Assembly (NCBI RefSeq): GCF_000614975.1 | Contig: NZ_BALM01000009.1 | Location: 62,001-126,000, forward strand | Length of the DNA: 64,000 nucleotides | DNA from: Shewanella marina JCM 15074 | Lineage (GTDB): Bacteria; Pseudomonadota; Gammaproteobacteria; Enterobacterales; Shewanellaceae | Reading direction: 5' to 3' | Shown here: positions 1 through 9,052 of the stretch, piece after piece | Numbering within the stretch: position 1 is the stretch's first letter | Layout: each line of letters begins with the position of its first letter | Program-made: the position numbers and the translations under genes | Notes under the pieces: model-generated | Seen by the model: the letters and a program-made list of their open reading frames with translations, nothing else | What the model was told of the DNA's origin: nothing | The model's database searches: none

Positions 1-1542
1 CAATTTCAAGAAACCATTGGTGGTGAAGAATCGCTTGATAATAAGCATGATGATTTAGCACAGTTATGGTTTGCCTTTGATGATGAAGATGGGCTGAGTA
101 TTGTAAAGCAATACAACGCTAACGAATCATTATGGCATGCGGTTAAAGATTGGCGCGTGCATTTACGGCAACGTACCATTGGCCCTCGAGGGCGCGATAA
201 AATTGATAAATTAATGCCAACCTTATTATCTGAGGTGAGCCAACATCGCACTCCATACAAAGCATTTTCCTCTATTTTAAAAGTGCTTGATAAGATTTTA
301 ACTCGAACAACTTATTTAGAGCTATTGTGTGAAAACCCTGGGGCAAGACAGCAACTGGTGAGTTTATGCAGCGTCAGCCCATGGATTGCGACGCAATTAG
401 CACGTTTCCCTATGTTGCTCGATGAGTTGATCGATCCATCTCATCTCTACGACACCACCTCTTTAGATGACTACCCAAGTGAGTTGAGACAATATTTACT
501 GCGTATTCCTGAAGATGATGTTGAGCAACAGATGGAAGGCTTACGTCAATTTAAGTTGTCACAACAATTAAAAATTGCCGCTGCGGATGTCACTGGTGTC
601 TTACCTATTATGCAAGTGAGTGATCACTTAACTTTCTTGGCTGAAGCGATTATTGAGCAAGTGATTAATCAAGCATGGCAACATGTCAGCAAACGGCATG
701 GAGTTCCTCCCTATTTAGAAGGCGATCAAAAAGGATTTGCCGTTATCGCTTACGGTAAAGCGGGGGGATTAGAACTGGGGTATGGCTCTGATTTAGATCT
801 GGTGTTTTTGCATAACAGTCAAAGCAATGTGCAAACCAATGGCGAGCGTCCAATTGAAACTGGTCATTTTTATCTTAAGTTAGCACAACGTATCTTACAT
901 CTATTTTCAACTCGGACAGTGTCGGGTGAGTTATATGAAGTGGATATGCGCTTGCGTCCGTCAGGTTCATCTGGCTTGATGGTAAGCGAGATTAATCGCT
1001 TTGATGAGTATCAGCGTGTTGAAGCGTGGACATGGGAACATCAAGCTTTAGTGCGGGCTCGTATGGTGTTTGGCGATAATGCACTGGCGACTAAGTTTAA
1101 TGACACTCGTGATCAGGTATTATGCCAGCATCGTGATAATGCAGAGCTAAAACAAACTGTGCATGAGATGCGGCTCAAAATGCGTCAGCATTTATTAAAA
1201 GCCAATAGTGAGTTTTTTGATTTGAAACAGGGTGTTGGTGGTATCACCGATATCGAATTCATCGTGCAATATATGGTGCTTGCTCATGCAGAGCAGTACC
1301 ATGAATTAACCACTTGGTCAGATAATGTGCGAATTTTGGCGCAACTGGCTGAGCTCGAATTATTACCAATGCAACAGGCACAATTACTCACACAAGCTTA
1401 CTGTTTTTTAAGAGATGAGAGCCATCGCTTAACATTAAAAGATAAGCCTACGTTAGTCGCTATTGATGATCCTAAAACTCAGGCGTATGCGGTACCTGTA
1501 AAACAGATTTATCAACAAGTGTTTGATTTGACCTCAATATAA
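1..1542 (+). CDS. glnE: Glutamine synthetase adenylyltransferase/adenylyl-removing enzyme, 3' part
   Basis: This is the C-terminal ~513 residues of GlnE, which normally has about 950; the frame is open from base 1, so the gene starts upstream of the window. GlnE adds and removes AMP on glutamine synthetase in response to PII, controlling nitrogen assimilation. The motif [12 protein letters not shown] (fragment residue ~260, about 700 in the full protein) is the nucleotidyltransferase metal site of the C-terminal adenylylating domain. The N-terminal removing domain is outside the window. The gene ends at a strong hairpin terminator. An internal GTG at 157 is not the real start. Confidence 0.95.
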   Translation, partial: QFQETIGGEESLDNKHDDLAQLWFAFDDEDGLSIVKQYNANESLWHAVKDWRVHLRQRTIGPRGRDKIDKLMPTLLSEVSQHRTPYKAFSSILKVLDKILTRTTYLELLCENPGARQQLVSLCSVSPWIATQLARFPMLLDELIDPSHLYDTTSLDDYPSELRQYLLRIPEDDVEQQMEGLRQFKLSQQLKIAAADVTGVLPIMQVSDHLTFLAEAIIEQVINQAWQHVSKRHGVPPYLEGDQKGFAVIAYGKAGGLELGYGSDLDLVFLHNSQSNVQTNGERPIETGHFYLKLAQRILHLFSTRTVSGELYEVDMRLRPSGSSGLMVSEINRFDEYQRVEAWTWEHQALVRARMVFGDNALATKFNDTRDQVLCQHRDNAELKQTVHEMRLKMRQHLLKANSEFFDLKQGVGGITDIEFIVQYMVLAHAEQYHELTTWSDNVRILAQLAELELLPMQQAQLLTQAYCFLRDESHRLTLKDKPTLVAIDDPKTQAYAVPVKQIYQQVFDLTSI

Positions 1543-1550
1543 TGTTGCAG

Positions 1551-1578
1551 ATAAAACCGCTCTAGCGGGCGGTTTTAT
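1551..1578 (+). terminator. Terminator after glnE
   Basis: A perfect 10-bp inverted repeat (ATAAAACCGC / GCGGTTTTAT) with an 8-nt loop lies 9 bases after the glnE stop codon. The descending arm ends in T-rich sequence, as in an intrinsic terminator. Confidence 0.75.
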
Positions 1579-1614
1579 CTATCTTAATCTACTGTATTAT
1601 CTATCTTAATCTAC
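1575..1614. repeat. Short tandem duplication, 22-bp period
   Basis: The 18-mer TTATCTATCTTAATCTAC occurs twice (1575-1592 and 1597-1614) with a 4-base spacer, between the glnE terminator and the next gene. It looks like a small slippage duplication; no function is evident. Confidence 0.7.
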
Positions 1615-1663
1615 GGTTTTAGATATACTTTGCTTATCTTTATATCATGATTTATATGACATT

Positions 1664-2128
1664 ATGCAAACCCTTCAGCAGATAGATGATTGCTCAATGA
1701 CGACGGTGACGCCGAGCAATTTACCCCAATTATTGAACCTGTCATTGGCACCTTCACAACAGGGTTTTATTGAAACCATTAGCGATTGTTTAGCTGAGGC
1801 TAAGCAAGATCCTCGTTTTGTGCCAGTGGCACTGTATTATCAACAAGAGTTAGCAGGCTTTGCCATGTTTGGTGAGTTTTTTGAACCATTACAGCGGGTT
1901 TGGTTTGATCGATTCTTGATTGATATTAGTTTTCAAGGGCAAGGATTGGGTAAACGCTTTGCCACGCTAGTCATGACGTATTTGTATCAGCATTATCATG
2001 TGTCTGAAGTCTATCTCAGTGTCTATAACGACAATCCGCATGCGATTAGGCTTTATCAACAGCTGGGGTTTGAATTTACCGGTGAAGTGGATCAAAACGG
2101 AGAGTTAGTGATGTGCTGTGCTAGATAA
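1664..2128 (+). CDS. GNAT family N-acetyltransferase
   Basis: A 154-residue GNAT-fold acetyltransferase. The acetyl-CoA binding region reads FQGQGLGKRFATLVM (a Q/R-x-x-G-x-G/A type loop, residues ~90-104), followed by the typical C-terminal NDNPHAIRLYQQLGFEFTGE segment. The acceptor substrate cannot be told from sequence. It sits alone between the glnE terminator and rlhA on the same strand. The ATG at 1664 has no clear Shine-Dalgarno; an in-frame ATG at 1697 is the alternative. The family call is firm and the substrate unknown. Confidence 0.85.
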   Translation: MQTLQQIDDCSMTTVTPSNLPQLLNLSLAPSQQGFIETISDCLAEAKQDPRFVPVALYYQQELAGFAMFGEFFEPLQRVWFDRFLIDISFQGQGLGKRFATLVMTYLYQHYHVSEVYLSVYNDNPHAIRLYQQLGFEFTGEVDQNGELVMCCAR

Positions 2129-2196
2129 TAGCACTTGCTAGACACTATGCTATAATCCTCAATCCTTATATATGTTCTCTGTTGAGCCTGTCATTT

Positions 2197-4098
2197 ATGT
2201 CGCAACCTGCCTTATTTACCCCAGATAATCTTCAGCATGTGTCTAATCGTATTGAGCTATTAGCACCTGCCAAAAATCTAGAATATGGCATGGCAGCCAT
2301 TAGTCATGGCGCAGATGCAGTCTACATTGGCGGCCCTGCATTTGGTGCACGCGCAGCGGCAGGCAATAGTATTGAGGATATTGCTCAATTATGCGAATTT
2401 GCCCATCGTTACTATGCGCAAGTCTTTGTGGCGGTCAATACCATTTTAACGGATGCGCAATTGCCTGAAGTTGAACGCTTAATCTGGCAGATTTATGAGG
2501 CCGGAGCTGATGCTTTAATTGTGCAAGATATGGGTATTTTACAGCTGAATTTACCGCCGATTGCACTGCATGCTAGTACCCAAATGGATAATCGCAGCAG
2601 TGAAAAAGTGGCTTTTTTAGAGCAAGTTGGTTTTTCACAGGTAGTGTTAGCACGAGAGCTGAATTTAACTGAAATCCGCAGTATTGCAGCAATGACTAAG
2701 ATGCAACTTGAGTTCTTTATTCATGGTGCTTTATGCGTCAGCTACAGTGGCCAGTGTTATATCAGTGAAGCCTTTACTGATCGTAGTGCCAATCGCGGTT
2801 CATGTTCACAAATGTGTCGTTTACCTTGTAATTTAAAGACAAGGCAAGGTGAAGTTTTAGCAGAAAACAAGCACCTTTTATCACTCAAAGATAATAATCA
2901 AACTGACAACCTTGAAGCGTTAATTGATGCGGGTATTCGTTCATTCAAAATTGAAGGTCGTCTTAAAGATTTAAGCTATGTTAAAAACGTGACTGCGCAT
3001 TATCGCCAGCAACTTGATGCGATTATCGCTAAGCGTGCCGATTTACAAGCTTCATCACACGGCCGTTGTGAGTATCAATTTAGCCCCAATCCGGATAAAA
3101 GCTTTAACCGTGGTAAAACCGATTATTTTGTTAATGAACGAACCAATAAAATCAGTGACTTTGAATCGCCTAAATACTTAGGTGAGCCAGCAGGTACGAT
3201 TAGCCATATTGGCCGTGATTTTATCGAGTTAGATTCACAACTTGAATTTAATAATGGTGACGGTTTCTGTTACTTCGTTAATGAACATCAGAATAAAGCC
3301 TTATCAGATGACAAATTAGGTGGCTTACGCATTAACCGCGCCGAAGCGAATCGCCTATATTTGGCTAAAATGGATAAAAACTTACGGGTGGGGATGATGC
3401 TTTATCGTAACCACGACCAAGCATTTGAAACCATTATGAGCAAGGATTCTGCTAAACGTCGTATCAAAGTTGATATGCAGTTAGTTGAAACTGAACAGGG
3501 ATTTAAATTAACCCTAGATGATGGCCGCGGTCATCAAGCTCACGCTGAGCTCATTACCGATAAAGTGGCTGCTAATGATCCAATAAAGGGTAAGCAAACA
3601 TTAGAGAAACAGCTTAAAAAGTTGGGCTGTACTGACTTTTATTTAGGTGAACTTGAGTTGTCTGGCTGCGAGCAATACTTTTTTGCGGCATCAGCTTTAA
3701 ATAATTTACGCCGCCAAGCGATTGATGCATTGATCCAGCAGCGCGCAGATGCTTATCAACGACCTGAAAAATGGCAGCTGGATGATAAGGCTAAGTTTCC
3801 TGAAAATCATTTAAGTTATTTAGGTAATGTGGCTAATCAACAAGCTAAAAGCTTCTATCAGCAACATGGCGTAATAGAAGTGGAACCTGCTTATGAATTG
3901 CAGAAGTTGGAGCAAGATGCGCCATTGATGATCACTAAGCACTGTTTGCGTTATAGCTTTAATTTATGCCCTAAAGAAGTCGAAGGCATTAAAGCTGAAC
4001 CTATGGTATTAGAGATGGGTAACGAAGTATTAAAGTTAGTGTTTGATTGCCATAAGTGTGAAATGATGGTGGTGGGTAAAGCTAAAATTAAAGCATAA
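2197..4098 (+). CDS. rlhA: 23S rRNA 5-hydroxycytidine C2501 synthase (U32 peptidase-like)
   Basis: A ~633-residue member of the U32 peptidase-like family, matching E. coli RlhA (YdcP) along its length as I recall it. RlhA hydroxylates C2501 of 23S rRNA, probably using prephenate-dependent chemistry. The N-terminal barrel has ELLAPAKNLEYGMAAISHGA and HGADAVYIGGPAFGAR. The family's conserved cysteines follow in SGQCYIS and NRGSCSQMCRLPC. The C-terminal domain ends with KHCLRYSFNLCPK and FDCHKCEMMVVGK, cysteines likely to bind an Fe-S cluster. The length separates it from the shorter TrhP/YegQ paralogues (~450 aa). The ATG at 2197 is preferred to an upstream TTG at 2182. Confidence 0.92.
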   Translation: MSQPALFTPDNLQHVSNRIELLAPAKNLEYGMAAISHGADAVYIGGPAFGARAAAGNSIEDIAQLCEFAHRYYAQVFVAVNTILTDAQLPEVERLIWQIYEAGADALIVQDMGILQLNLPPIALHASTQMDNRSSEKVAFLEQVGFSQVVLARELNLTEIRSIAAMTKMQLEFFIHGALCVSYSGQCYISEAFTDRSANRGSCSQMCRLPCNLKTRQGEVLAENKHLLSLKDNNQTDNLEALIDAGIRSFKIEGRLKDLSYVKNVTAHYRQQLDAIIAKRADLQASSHGRCEYQFSPNPDKSFNRGKTDYFVNERTNKISDFESPKYLGEPAGTISHIGRDFIELDSQLEFNNGDGFCYFVNEHQNKALSDDKLGGLRINRAEANRLYLAKMDKNLRVGMMLYRNHDQAFETIMSKDSAKRRIKVDMQLVETEQGFKLTLDDGRGHQAHAELITDKVAANDPIKGKQTLEKQLKKLGCTDFYLGELELSGCEQYFFAASALNNLRRQAIDALIQQRADAYQRPEKWQLDDKAKFPENHLSYLGNVANQQAKSFYQQHGVIEVEPAYELQKLEQDAPLMITKHCLRYSFNLCPKEVEGIKAEPMVLEMGNEVLKLVFDCHKCEMMVVGKAKIKA

Positions 4099-4122
4099 TT
4101 TATTAATCATTAAGGACAAAAA

Positions 4123-4497
4123 ATGGGATTTTTTGATGCCGTAATGGGCAACGCTACTGAAGTTGATTTAAGTGAGCTAGCACAAGAGTTAGCACCAATT
4201 ATGGCGGATGATGAGCAGCTAATGCTGGCTTATAAGTTGATCCGCGATATGTTTATCTTCACTAATAAACGGATGATTTTAGTTGATAAGCAGGGAGTCA
4301 CAGGTAAAAAGACCAGTTATCACTCTATACCTTATAAATCGATGACTCACTTTGAAGTGGAAACTGCGGGCAGTTTCGATATGGATGCAGAGCTTAAGAT
4401 TTGGATTTCAGGTCAATCAGAGCCACTGGTAAAAGAGTTAAAGCGCGGTACTGATGTGGTTGGTATTCAAAAGACCATTGCCAATATGATGCTATAA
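4123..4497 (+). CDS. PH-domain (YvbH/bPH_1-like) protein
   Basis: A 124-residue single-domain bacterial pleckstrin-homology-like protein, recognised from the pattern MFIFTNKRMILVDKQGVTGKK...YHSIPYKSMTHFEVETAG. This pattern is typical of the bPH_1 family (E. coli and Bacillus members such as YvbH). There is no signal peptide or membrane segment. Its role is unknown; related domains occur in small soluble stress or membrane-associated proteins. A good Shine-Dalgarno (AAGGA) precedes the ATG, and a strong terminator follows. Confidence 0.85.
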   Translation: MGFFDAVMGNATEVDLSELAQELAPIMADDEQLMLAYKLIRDMFIFTNKRMILVDKQGVTGKKTSYHSIPYKSMTHFEVETAGSFDMDAELKIWISGQSEPLVKELKRGTDVVGIQKTIANMML

Positions 4498-4515
4498 GGT
4501 GAGTTAAATAACCGC

Positions 4516-4543
4516 AAAAGCCGACATTGTATGTCGGCTTTTT
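4516..4543. terminator. Bidirectional terminator between PH gene and csdE
   Basis: A 12-bp perfect stem, AAAAGCCGACAT / ATGTCGGCTTTT, with a 3-nt loop. It has A/T tails on both sides and serves two convergent genes. Confidence 0.85.
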
Positions 4544-4552
4544 AGTATGTGT

Positions 4553-4993
4553 TTAAACAACCGCTTTAATTGCATTGGCTAAGGCATATAAGCCATTGGT
4601 TCGTGATGGGCTTAATTGGCCGGCAATACCTAATTCAGTAAAATAAGCTGCAGGATCAAAAGCTGCAATGGTTGCACTATCTTGGCCTTGGCAGGCTCCT
4701 AATAATAATGCGATTAACCCTTTTACCACGCGGGCATCACTGTCAGCAATAAAGTAGTGTTTGCCATCAATTGGCATGTGGTAAAGCCAAGCATCACTCT
4801 CACAACCTTGTACTTGTGCTTGTTCTACTTTAAGGCTGTCATCCATTTTAGCCAACGACTTACCGAGTAGCATGATTTGGCGGTACTTTTCTTGCCAATG
4901 CTGAGCTTGCTCAAATGCAATAAGTAAGCTTTTTGGATCTGCAATAAATTCAAGGAAATGTTGCTGGCTTAAATGATTTTCGCCTTGTGACAT
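4553..4993 (-). CDS. csdE: SufE/CsdE-family sulfur acceptor protein
   Basis: A 146-residue SufE-fold protein. The persulfide-accepting cysteine is in QVQGCESDAWLY (residue ~64), as in CsdE/SufE. In the known system it takes sulfur from the cysteine desulfurase CsdA. The matching csdA lies about 1 kb away on the same strand, separated by two genes on the opposite strand, so the usual csdA-csdE adjacency is broken here. With csdA nearby and no suf cluster in the window, CsdE is the better name than SufE. Start is the ATG at 4993. Confidence 0.88.
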   Translation of the reverse strand: MSQGENHLSQQHFLEFIADPKSLLIAFEQAQHWQEKYRQIMLLGKSLAKMDDSLKVEQAQVQGCESDAWLYHMPIDGKHYFIADSDARVVKGLIALLLGACQGQDSATIAAFDPAAYFTELGIAGQLSPSRTNGLYALANAIKAVV

Positions 4994-5125
4994 GGTGCGA
5001 GCCTGTTTTATTAAATCGAGTCATGATATTGAGCCGACATTCTACCAGAAATCATCTTTTAGGGTGATGGTCAAATAATGGGATTCGCAAGATGATACTG
5101 AAACATAAATAGCTTGGGTGTAAAC

Positions 5126-5560
5126 ATGGATAAAATAAGAAAAATGGTAATGGTTGGTTTGCTATTAACGATGAGTGCTTGTAGTGCTAAAACCTCATTT
5201 GAGGCAATGCAGCCTAATGTGACAGTAAAAATTAATCAGTTTTCACCAGTGAATACCAATGATAAACAGAGGCATAAATATAAAACTACAAGTTTTGGTC
5301 AATATCGTTTTGTTGTCTATCAGGATAATGAGCCACAAATGTATGGCCTGGTTCCTCTAAAATTCAACGGCGGTTATTTGGCCGCTGATATTTTGTTTTT
5401 TGCTCCAGCGATGTTTTTTAATTTACGTGAAACATTTCCTTTTTATCAATTCGATATCGACCAGAAAGTGATTCGTTATAAAAAGAAAATAGATGCCCCT
5501 TGGATCACTTATAAACCGACTGAAGCCGAGATAAATCGCACTAAGCAGTATTATAATTAA
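5126..5560 (+). CDS. Small hypothetical lipoprotein
   Basis: A 144-residue predicted lipoprotein. A short basic N-terminus and hydrophobic stretch end in the lipobox LLTMSAC (Cys at ~17), followed by a soluble domain with aromatic-rich strands. I do not recognise the family. It is inserted between csdE and csdA on the opposite strand. The ATG at 5126 is preferred to an in-frame TTG at 5114 because the lipoprotein signal then has a normal length. No terminator was seen directly after it, so it may be co-transcribed with the next ORF. Confidence 0.75.
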   Translation: MDKIRKMVMVGLLLTMSACSAKTSFEAMQPNVTVKINQFSPVNTNDKQRHKYKTTSFGQYRFVVYQDNEPQMYGLVPLKFNGGYLAADILFFAPAMFFNLRETFPFYQFDIDQKVIRYKKKIDAPWITYKPTEAEINRTKQYYN

Positions 5561-5638
5561 ATCCTGTTCATCTGATGTCAATTCGGGGATGAAAAGCCTA
5601 TATTCTTCGTATGATATATTGCTTAAGGGTATAAAAAT

Positions 5639-5995
5639 ATGTGTGATTCTGGACTCGATAATATTGTGGCTGCTACCGTGTTTGATGAGCTTGCTACGGT
5701 TGATGACTGTCGTGTGAGTTTTATTGAATACTATCAAAGCCCACGGGTGCTGAATGCGCAAAATCAGGGATTAACGCAGCCAAGATTAGTATTTACTAGC
5801 GCAGCGGGTACTTGTTTAAATATTTGGCCTGCTGGTGGTCAATTATTTAATTTGCATATCGGTTTTGAACACCCTGATTTTGATGATGGCCGTTTTCAAA
5901 ATCTGTTTGAAGCGTTAAGTGTTGATAATATTTTACTGTTATTAGCGGATGACTGGACTGATTCAGAGTTACTCATGCGCTGGCAACCGGTATAA
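5639..5995 (+). CDS. Hypothetical protein between csdE and csdA
   Basis: A 118-residue soluble acidic protein that I do not recognise. It begins MCDSGLDNIVAATVFDEL and has no signal peptide, membrane segment or obvious cofactor motif. AAGGGT, a fair Shine-Dalgarno, lies ~8 nt before the ATG. It follows the small lipoprotein by 78 bp on the same strand and ends at a strong bidirectional hairpin. Coding is supported by the SD, the stop placed just before the terminator, and composition similar to its neighbours. A 112-codon antisense ORF (5423-5761) was judged a shadow. Confidence 0.7.
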   Translation: MCDSGLDNIVAATVFDELATVDDCRVSFIEYYQSPRVLNAQNQGLTQPRLVFTSAAGTCLNIWPAGGQLFNLHIGFEHPDFDDGRFQNLFEALSVDNILLLLADDWTDSELLMRWQPV

Positions 5996-6004
5996 TTGAT
6001 AAGT

Positions 6005-6033
6005 AAATGCGCAGTAATACTGCGCATTTTTTT
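6005..6033. terminator. Bidirectional terminator before csdA 3' end
   Basis: A perfect 11-bp stem, AAATGCGCAGT / ACTGCGCATTT, with loop AAT and a T run. It separates the converging hypothetical gene and csdA. Confidence 0.85.
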
Positions 6034-6055
6034 ATGAGTAAAACTATTTATTTGG

Positions 6056-7267
6056 TTAGCCTAATAGTTCAATCACATCTTTAAGTGCATTAATAAATAT
6101 ATCGATATCTTGTTGATTGCTATAAATACCCAGTGAAGCTCGGCAGCAACCTTTAATCTGTAGCGACTCGATTAATGGCATCGCACAATGATGACCACAG
6201 CGAATAGCCACCCCTTGCTGATCTAATAATATGCCGATATCTTGATGATGCTCGCCTTGTAAATTAAAGGCCACTGCACCTATGTTATCTGCATGAGCGC
6301 CATAGAGTTCGATACCCGTTATAGCTTGTAGTTGCTGCTGCAAATAATTAATCAGTTGTTGTTCGTGTTGCAGACAGGTGGCTCTATCTTGTTGATTAAG
6401 AAAGTCTATAGCGCTGCCGAGGCCTATCACTTCGGCAATCGCAGGGGTTCCTGCCTCTAGGCGGTTTGGTAATTGATTAAAACTGGTGTGGTTAAAGCTT
6501 ACTTGCTTAATCATCTCGCCACCTGTAAGCAGCGGTATTAATTGGTCAAGGGCTGCATAATCCCCCCACAGTACGCCAATACCTGTTGGGCCATACATTT
6601 TATGGCCTGAAAACACATAAAAATCACAACCGAGCTGTTGAACATCTACTGGAAGGTGAGCTATGGCTTGGGCACCATCGATTAAGGTTAGTGCGCCAAC
6701 GGCTTTAGCCATTGCGATCAGTTCAATGACTGGATTAACGGTACCCAGTACATTCGATACATGATTAAGCGCGACAACTTTAGGTTTTTGAGCGATTAAT
6801 GCTTGATATTGCTCGAGGTCGATACGGCATTGTCCATTGAGCGGAATAGATTTTATGATAGCGCCAGTACGTTGAGCTAATTGTTGCCAAGGCACAATAT
6901 TAGCGTGATGGGCTGCGCTATCAATGAGGATGATATCGCCCACCTTTAATTGATGGGTTAAGCCATACGCAACCGTATTAATCGCATGCGTAGTGCCTTG
7001 AGTGAAAATAATTTCTTCATGACGTTGAGCATTAATAAACTGGCTTAGTTTATGACGTACTTGTTCGTATTGGGATGTGGCTCTTGCTGATAATTGATGA
7101 GCTGCACGATGTACATTGGCATTATCAAACTGGTAATAGTGACTGATACTATCGATAACCATTTGCGGCTTTTGGCTGGTCGCAGCGGTATCTAAATAGC
7201 ATAACGGGTAGTCATTTAAAATTTGATTTAATGCGGGAAATTGCGCCCGCAGTACAGCATGATTCAT
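6056..7267 (-). CDS. csdA: Cysteine desulfurase CsdA
   Basis: A ~403-residue class V aminotransferase-fold cysteine desulfurase. The PLP lysine is in FSGHKMYGPTGIGVLWG, and the persulfide cysteine is in AIRCGHHCAMP near the C-terminus (SufS/CsdA type, not the IscS loop). It removes sulfur from cysteine and passes it to CsdE for Fe-S cluster or tRNA sulfur pathways. The ATG at 7267 (MNHAVLRAQFPALNQ) is preferred to TTG at 7276. CsdE is encoded ~1 kb downstream on the same strand with two opposite-strand genes between them. Confidence 0.93.
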   Translation of the reverse strand: MNHAVLRAQFPALNQILNDYPLCYLDTAATSQKPQMVIDSISHYYQFDNANVHRAAHQLSARATSQYEQVRHKLSQFINAQRHEEIIFTQGTTHAINTVAYGLTHQLKVGDIILIDSAAHHANIVPWQQLAQRTGAIIKSIPLNGQCRIDLEQYQALIAQKPKVVALNHVSNVLGTVNPVIELIAMAKAVGALTLIDGAQAIAHLPVDVQQLGCDFYVFSGHKMYGPTGIGVLWGDYAALDQLIPLLTGGEMIKQVSFNHTSFNQLPNRLEAGTPAIAEVIGLGSAIDFLNQQDRATCLQHEQQLINYLQQQLQAITGIELYGAHADNIGAVAFNLQGEHHQDIGILLDQQGVAIRCGHHCAMPLIESLQIKGCCRASLGIYSNQQDIDIFINALKDVIELLG

Positions 7268-7343
7268 GGTTAACAAAACTCACATTTAATAGGCGCAGTG
7301 ATCTTCGGTCATCTACGCCACTAATGCAAGTTTTGTCATTTTG

Positions 7344-8261
7344 CTATAACTGTTTTTTAAAATACAGCATAGGCGAAAATCCAGATTTAGTATTAGGGTC
7401 TTGGAATTGTTTAAAACCTAAATCAAGATAAATTTCGGTGGCGGCATCAATGCCAACAGGAAGTTCTGTCGTGCAAGTGTTAAACCCCATATTCTTAGCT
7501 TGTTTGAATGCCATAATGAGCATTCGTTTAGCTAAGCCTCGACCCCTTAATATTGGAGCAAAGAACACATGTTTAAGCTGGCAAGTCTGTGGGTTTTCAG
7601 GGGAAGGAATAAAGCCCACAATGCCAAGTGGTTTGCCCTTTAAATTAGCGACCCAATACTGACCATTTGCTTGTTGATAGCATTGATATAAGTTATCAAT
7701 CCATTGATGTTTATTTTCTTCTACTTGATCAAATTCTATAATGGCTTGACGGATCATACTGGCTAATGCTTTATCTTGATGTGGTTCACCTAGACTCACA
7801 TCACAATCAGCTTGTAGTTTTACCTGCTGCATTGCCTGTTGGTATAACTTTAAACCATCAATTACCTGTTTGGCATCATTTTCATTCAGTTGTGCCATTA
7901 TTTGAGCATATTGTTGGTTTTGTTGGCTATCTAATTGAGATAAAAGTATTTTGCCTTTGTTGGTTAGGCTGACAATAAGGCTGCGTTGATCTTCTGGATT
8001 AGTGTGAGTTAACACTAAATTTTGATGGACTAAGCTGTTAACAGCACGGCTTGCATTCGATTTGTCTAAGTTTAAATTATAAGCTAACTCTTTGATAGTG
8101 AGAGACTTGTCTCCTAACTCTACGAGGCAGTGCCCCTGAATTGGGGATATTGGTAAGTCACCGCATTTGGGGCTCAGCATACCGAAATAGCGGATCATAT
8201 AGCGTGAGAGTTTACGAACATCTATGGTATTGGCTTCAATAGTCACTAATGGCTTTGTCAT
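7344..8261 (-). CDS. MarR-family regulator fused to a GNAT acetyltransferase
   Basis: A 305-residue two-domain protein. Residues ~1-145 form a MarR winged helix with the recognition region LTIKELAYNLNLDKSNASR. Residues ~155-305 form a GNAT domain with the acetyl-CoA loop LRGRGLAKRMLIMAFKQAK and a C-terminal LDLGFKQF. Such fusions are a known bacterial architecture, and the ligand or acceptor is usually unknown. It lies upstream of csdA on the same strand (77 bp) without an obvious terminator between them, but has no clear functional tie to sulfur transfer. Confidence 0.9.
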   Translation of the reverse strand: MTKPLVTIEANTIDVRKLSRYMIRYFGMLSPKCGDLPISPIQGHCLVELGDKSLTIKELAYNLNLDKSNASRAVNSLVHQNLVLTHTNPEDQRSLIVSLTNKGKILLSQLDSQQNQQYAQIMAQLNENDAKQVIDGLKLYQQAMQQVKLQADCDVSLGEPHQDKALASMIRQAIIEFDQVEENKHQWIDNLYQCYQQANGQYWVANLKGKPLGIVGFIPSPENPQTCQLKHVFFAPILRGRGLAKRMLIMAFKQAKNMGFNTCTTELPVGIDAATEIYLDLGFKQFQDPNTKSGFSPMLYFKKQL

Positions 8262-8323
8262 TTTAGTTATGCTTAGTTTTTTTAGTCGTGAATAAAGTCA
8301 TTTGCCTCATTATTTTAGGCAAG

Positions 8324-8865
8324 TTATTTTGTATAAATGGTGGGGTTTAATATCGGCGCAAGGGCTAATAACATTGCTTGCGTATAAATACTTTCACGTG
8401 TTGCTGCGCCGTGAGTTAATAAACCAATTGCCCCACCTTTTTGCTTAATATTTTGAGTATTAAACAATTTATCCATTACCGTTCCTAACTCTTCGCCTGC
8501 AACCAATGCATTATATACATTTATTGGTAACGGTAATAAAGCACTACGGCCTAAATAAAGTTGTTGTTGATAATAAATAGCAATACAGGCAAATGTCGCA
8601 GCACCTTCAGCAAATTGATCGACGCCGCCTTCAATTGCAACATAAATATCTGCACCGCCTTGTTGTTGGCAAAATTGACTACGATTAATAGCACCTTGCG
8701 AGTCTCTGCTTCTGTCATCGGTTGGTCGGCAACACCTGATGGTGCGTTTATACCTTGGCAATTTATCTTAGTATTAGGCCAAAGTTGTTTAAATGCTTGG
8801 GCAACCGCATTTATTTTTACCGGATTTTTAGAGCCAACAATTATCGATATTGAATTAGAAAACAT
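8324..8865 (-). pseudogene. yjjX: Inosine/xanthosine triphosphatase, single frameshift
   Basis: YjjX hydrolyses ITP and XTP to keep damaged purines out of nucleic acids. The N-terminal part (SIIVGSKNPVKINAVAQAFK ... MTEAETR) and the C-terminal part (GAINRSQFCQQQGGADIYVA ... GAIGLLTHGAATRESIY) are in different frames. They join as ETR-x-GAINR at about 8694-8700. Adding one base gives a continuous 180-residue protein, the normal family size. Either a recent pseudogene or a sequence error; I favour the latter because seven other genes here show the same lesion. Start taken at ATG 8865; a GTG at 8895 is possible. Confidence 0.85.
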
Positions 8866-9052
8866 ATATTTATTAGACCTATTTATAGTAGACACTCGTT
8901 TAAATCATTGTTTAAATAAGTGTGATACCTAGTATTACCTGTGATTAGACAAGTTTAACTTGAATAACTCAAGGGTCTATATAGAGATATAAGGAAATTC
9001 CTTGGTCTGTTGTCATATTGATCCGTTACTTACAATAATAGAGACGAATATT

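Noticed and set aside
5423-5761. 112-codon antisense frame across two hypothetical genes
   Set aside because: No SD, overlaps the ends of both plus-strand genes, which each have SDs and plausible products.
8865-8895. GTG 8895 as yjjX start
   Set aside because: ATG 8865 gives the usual family N-terminus; the extra ten residues have no family match.
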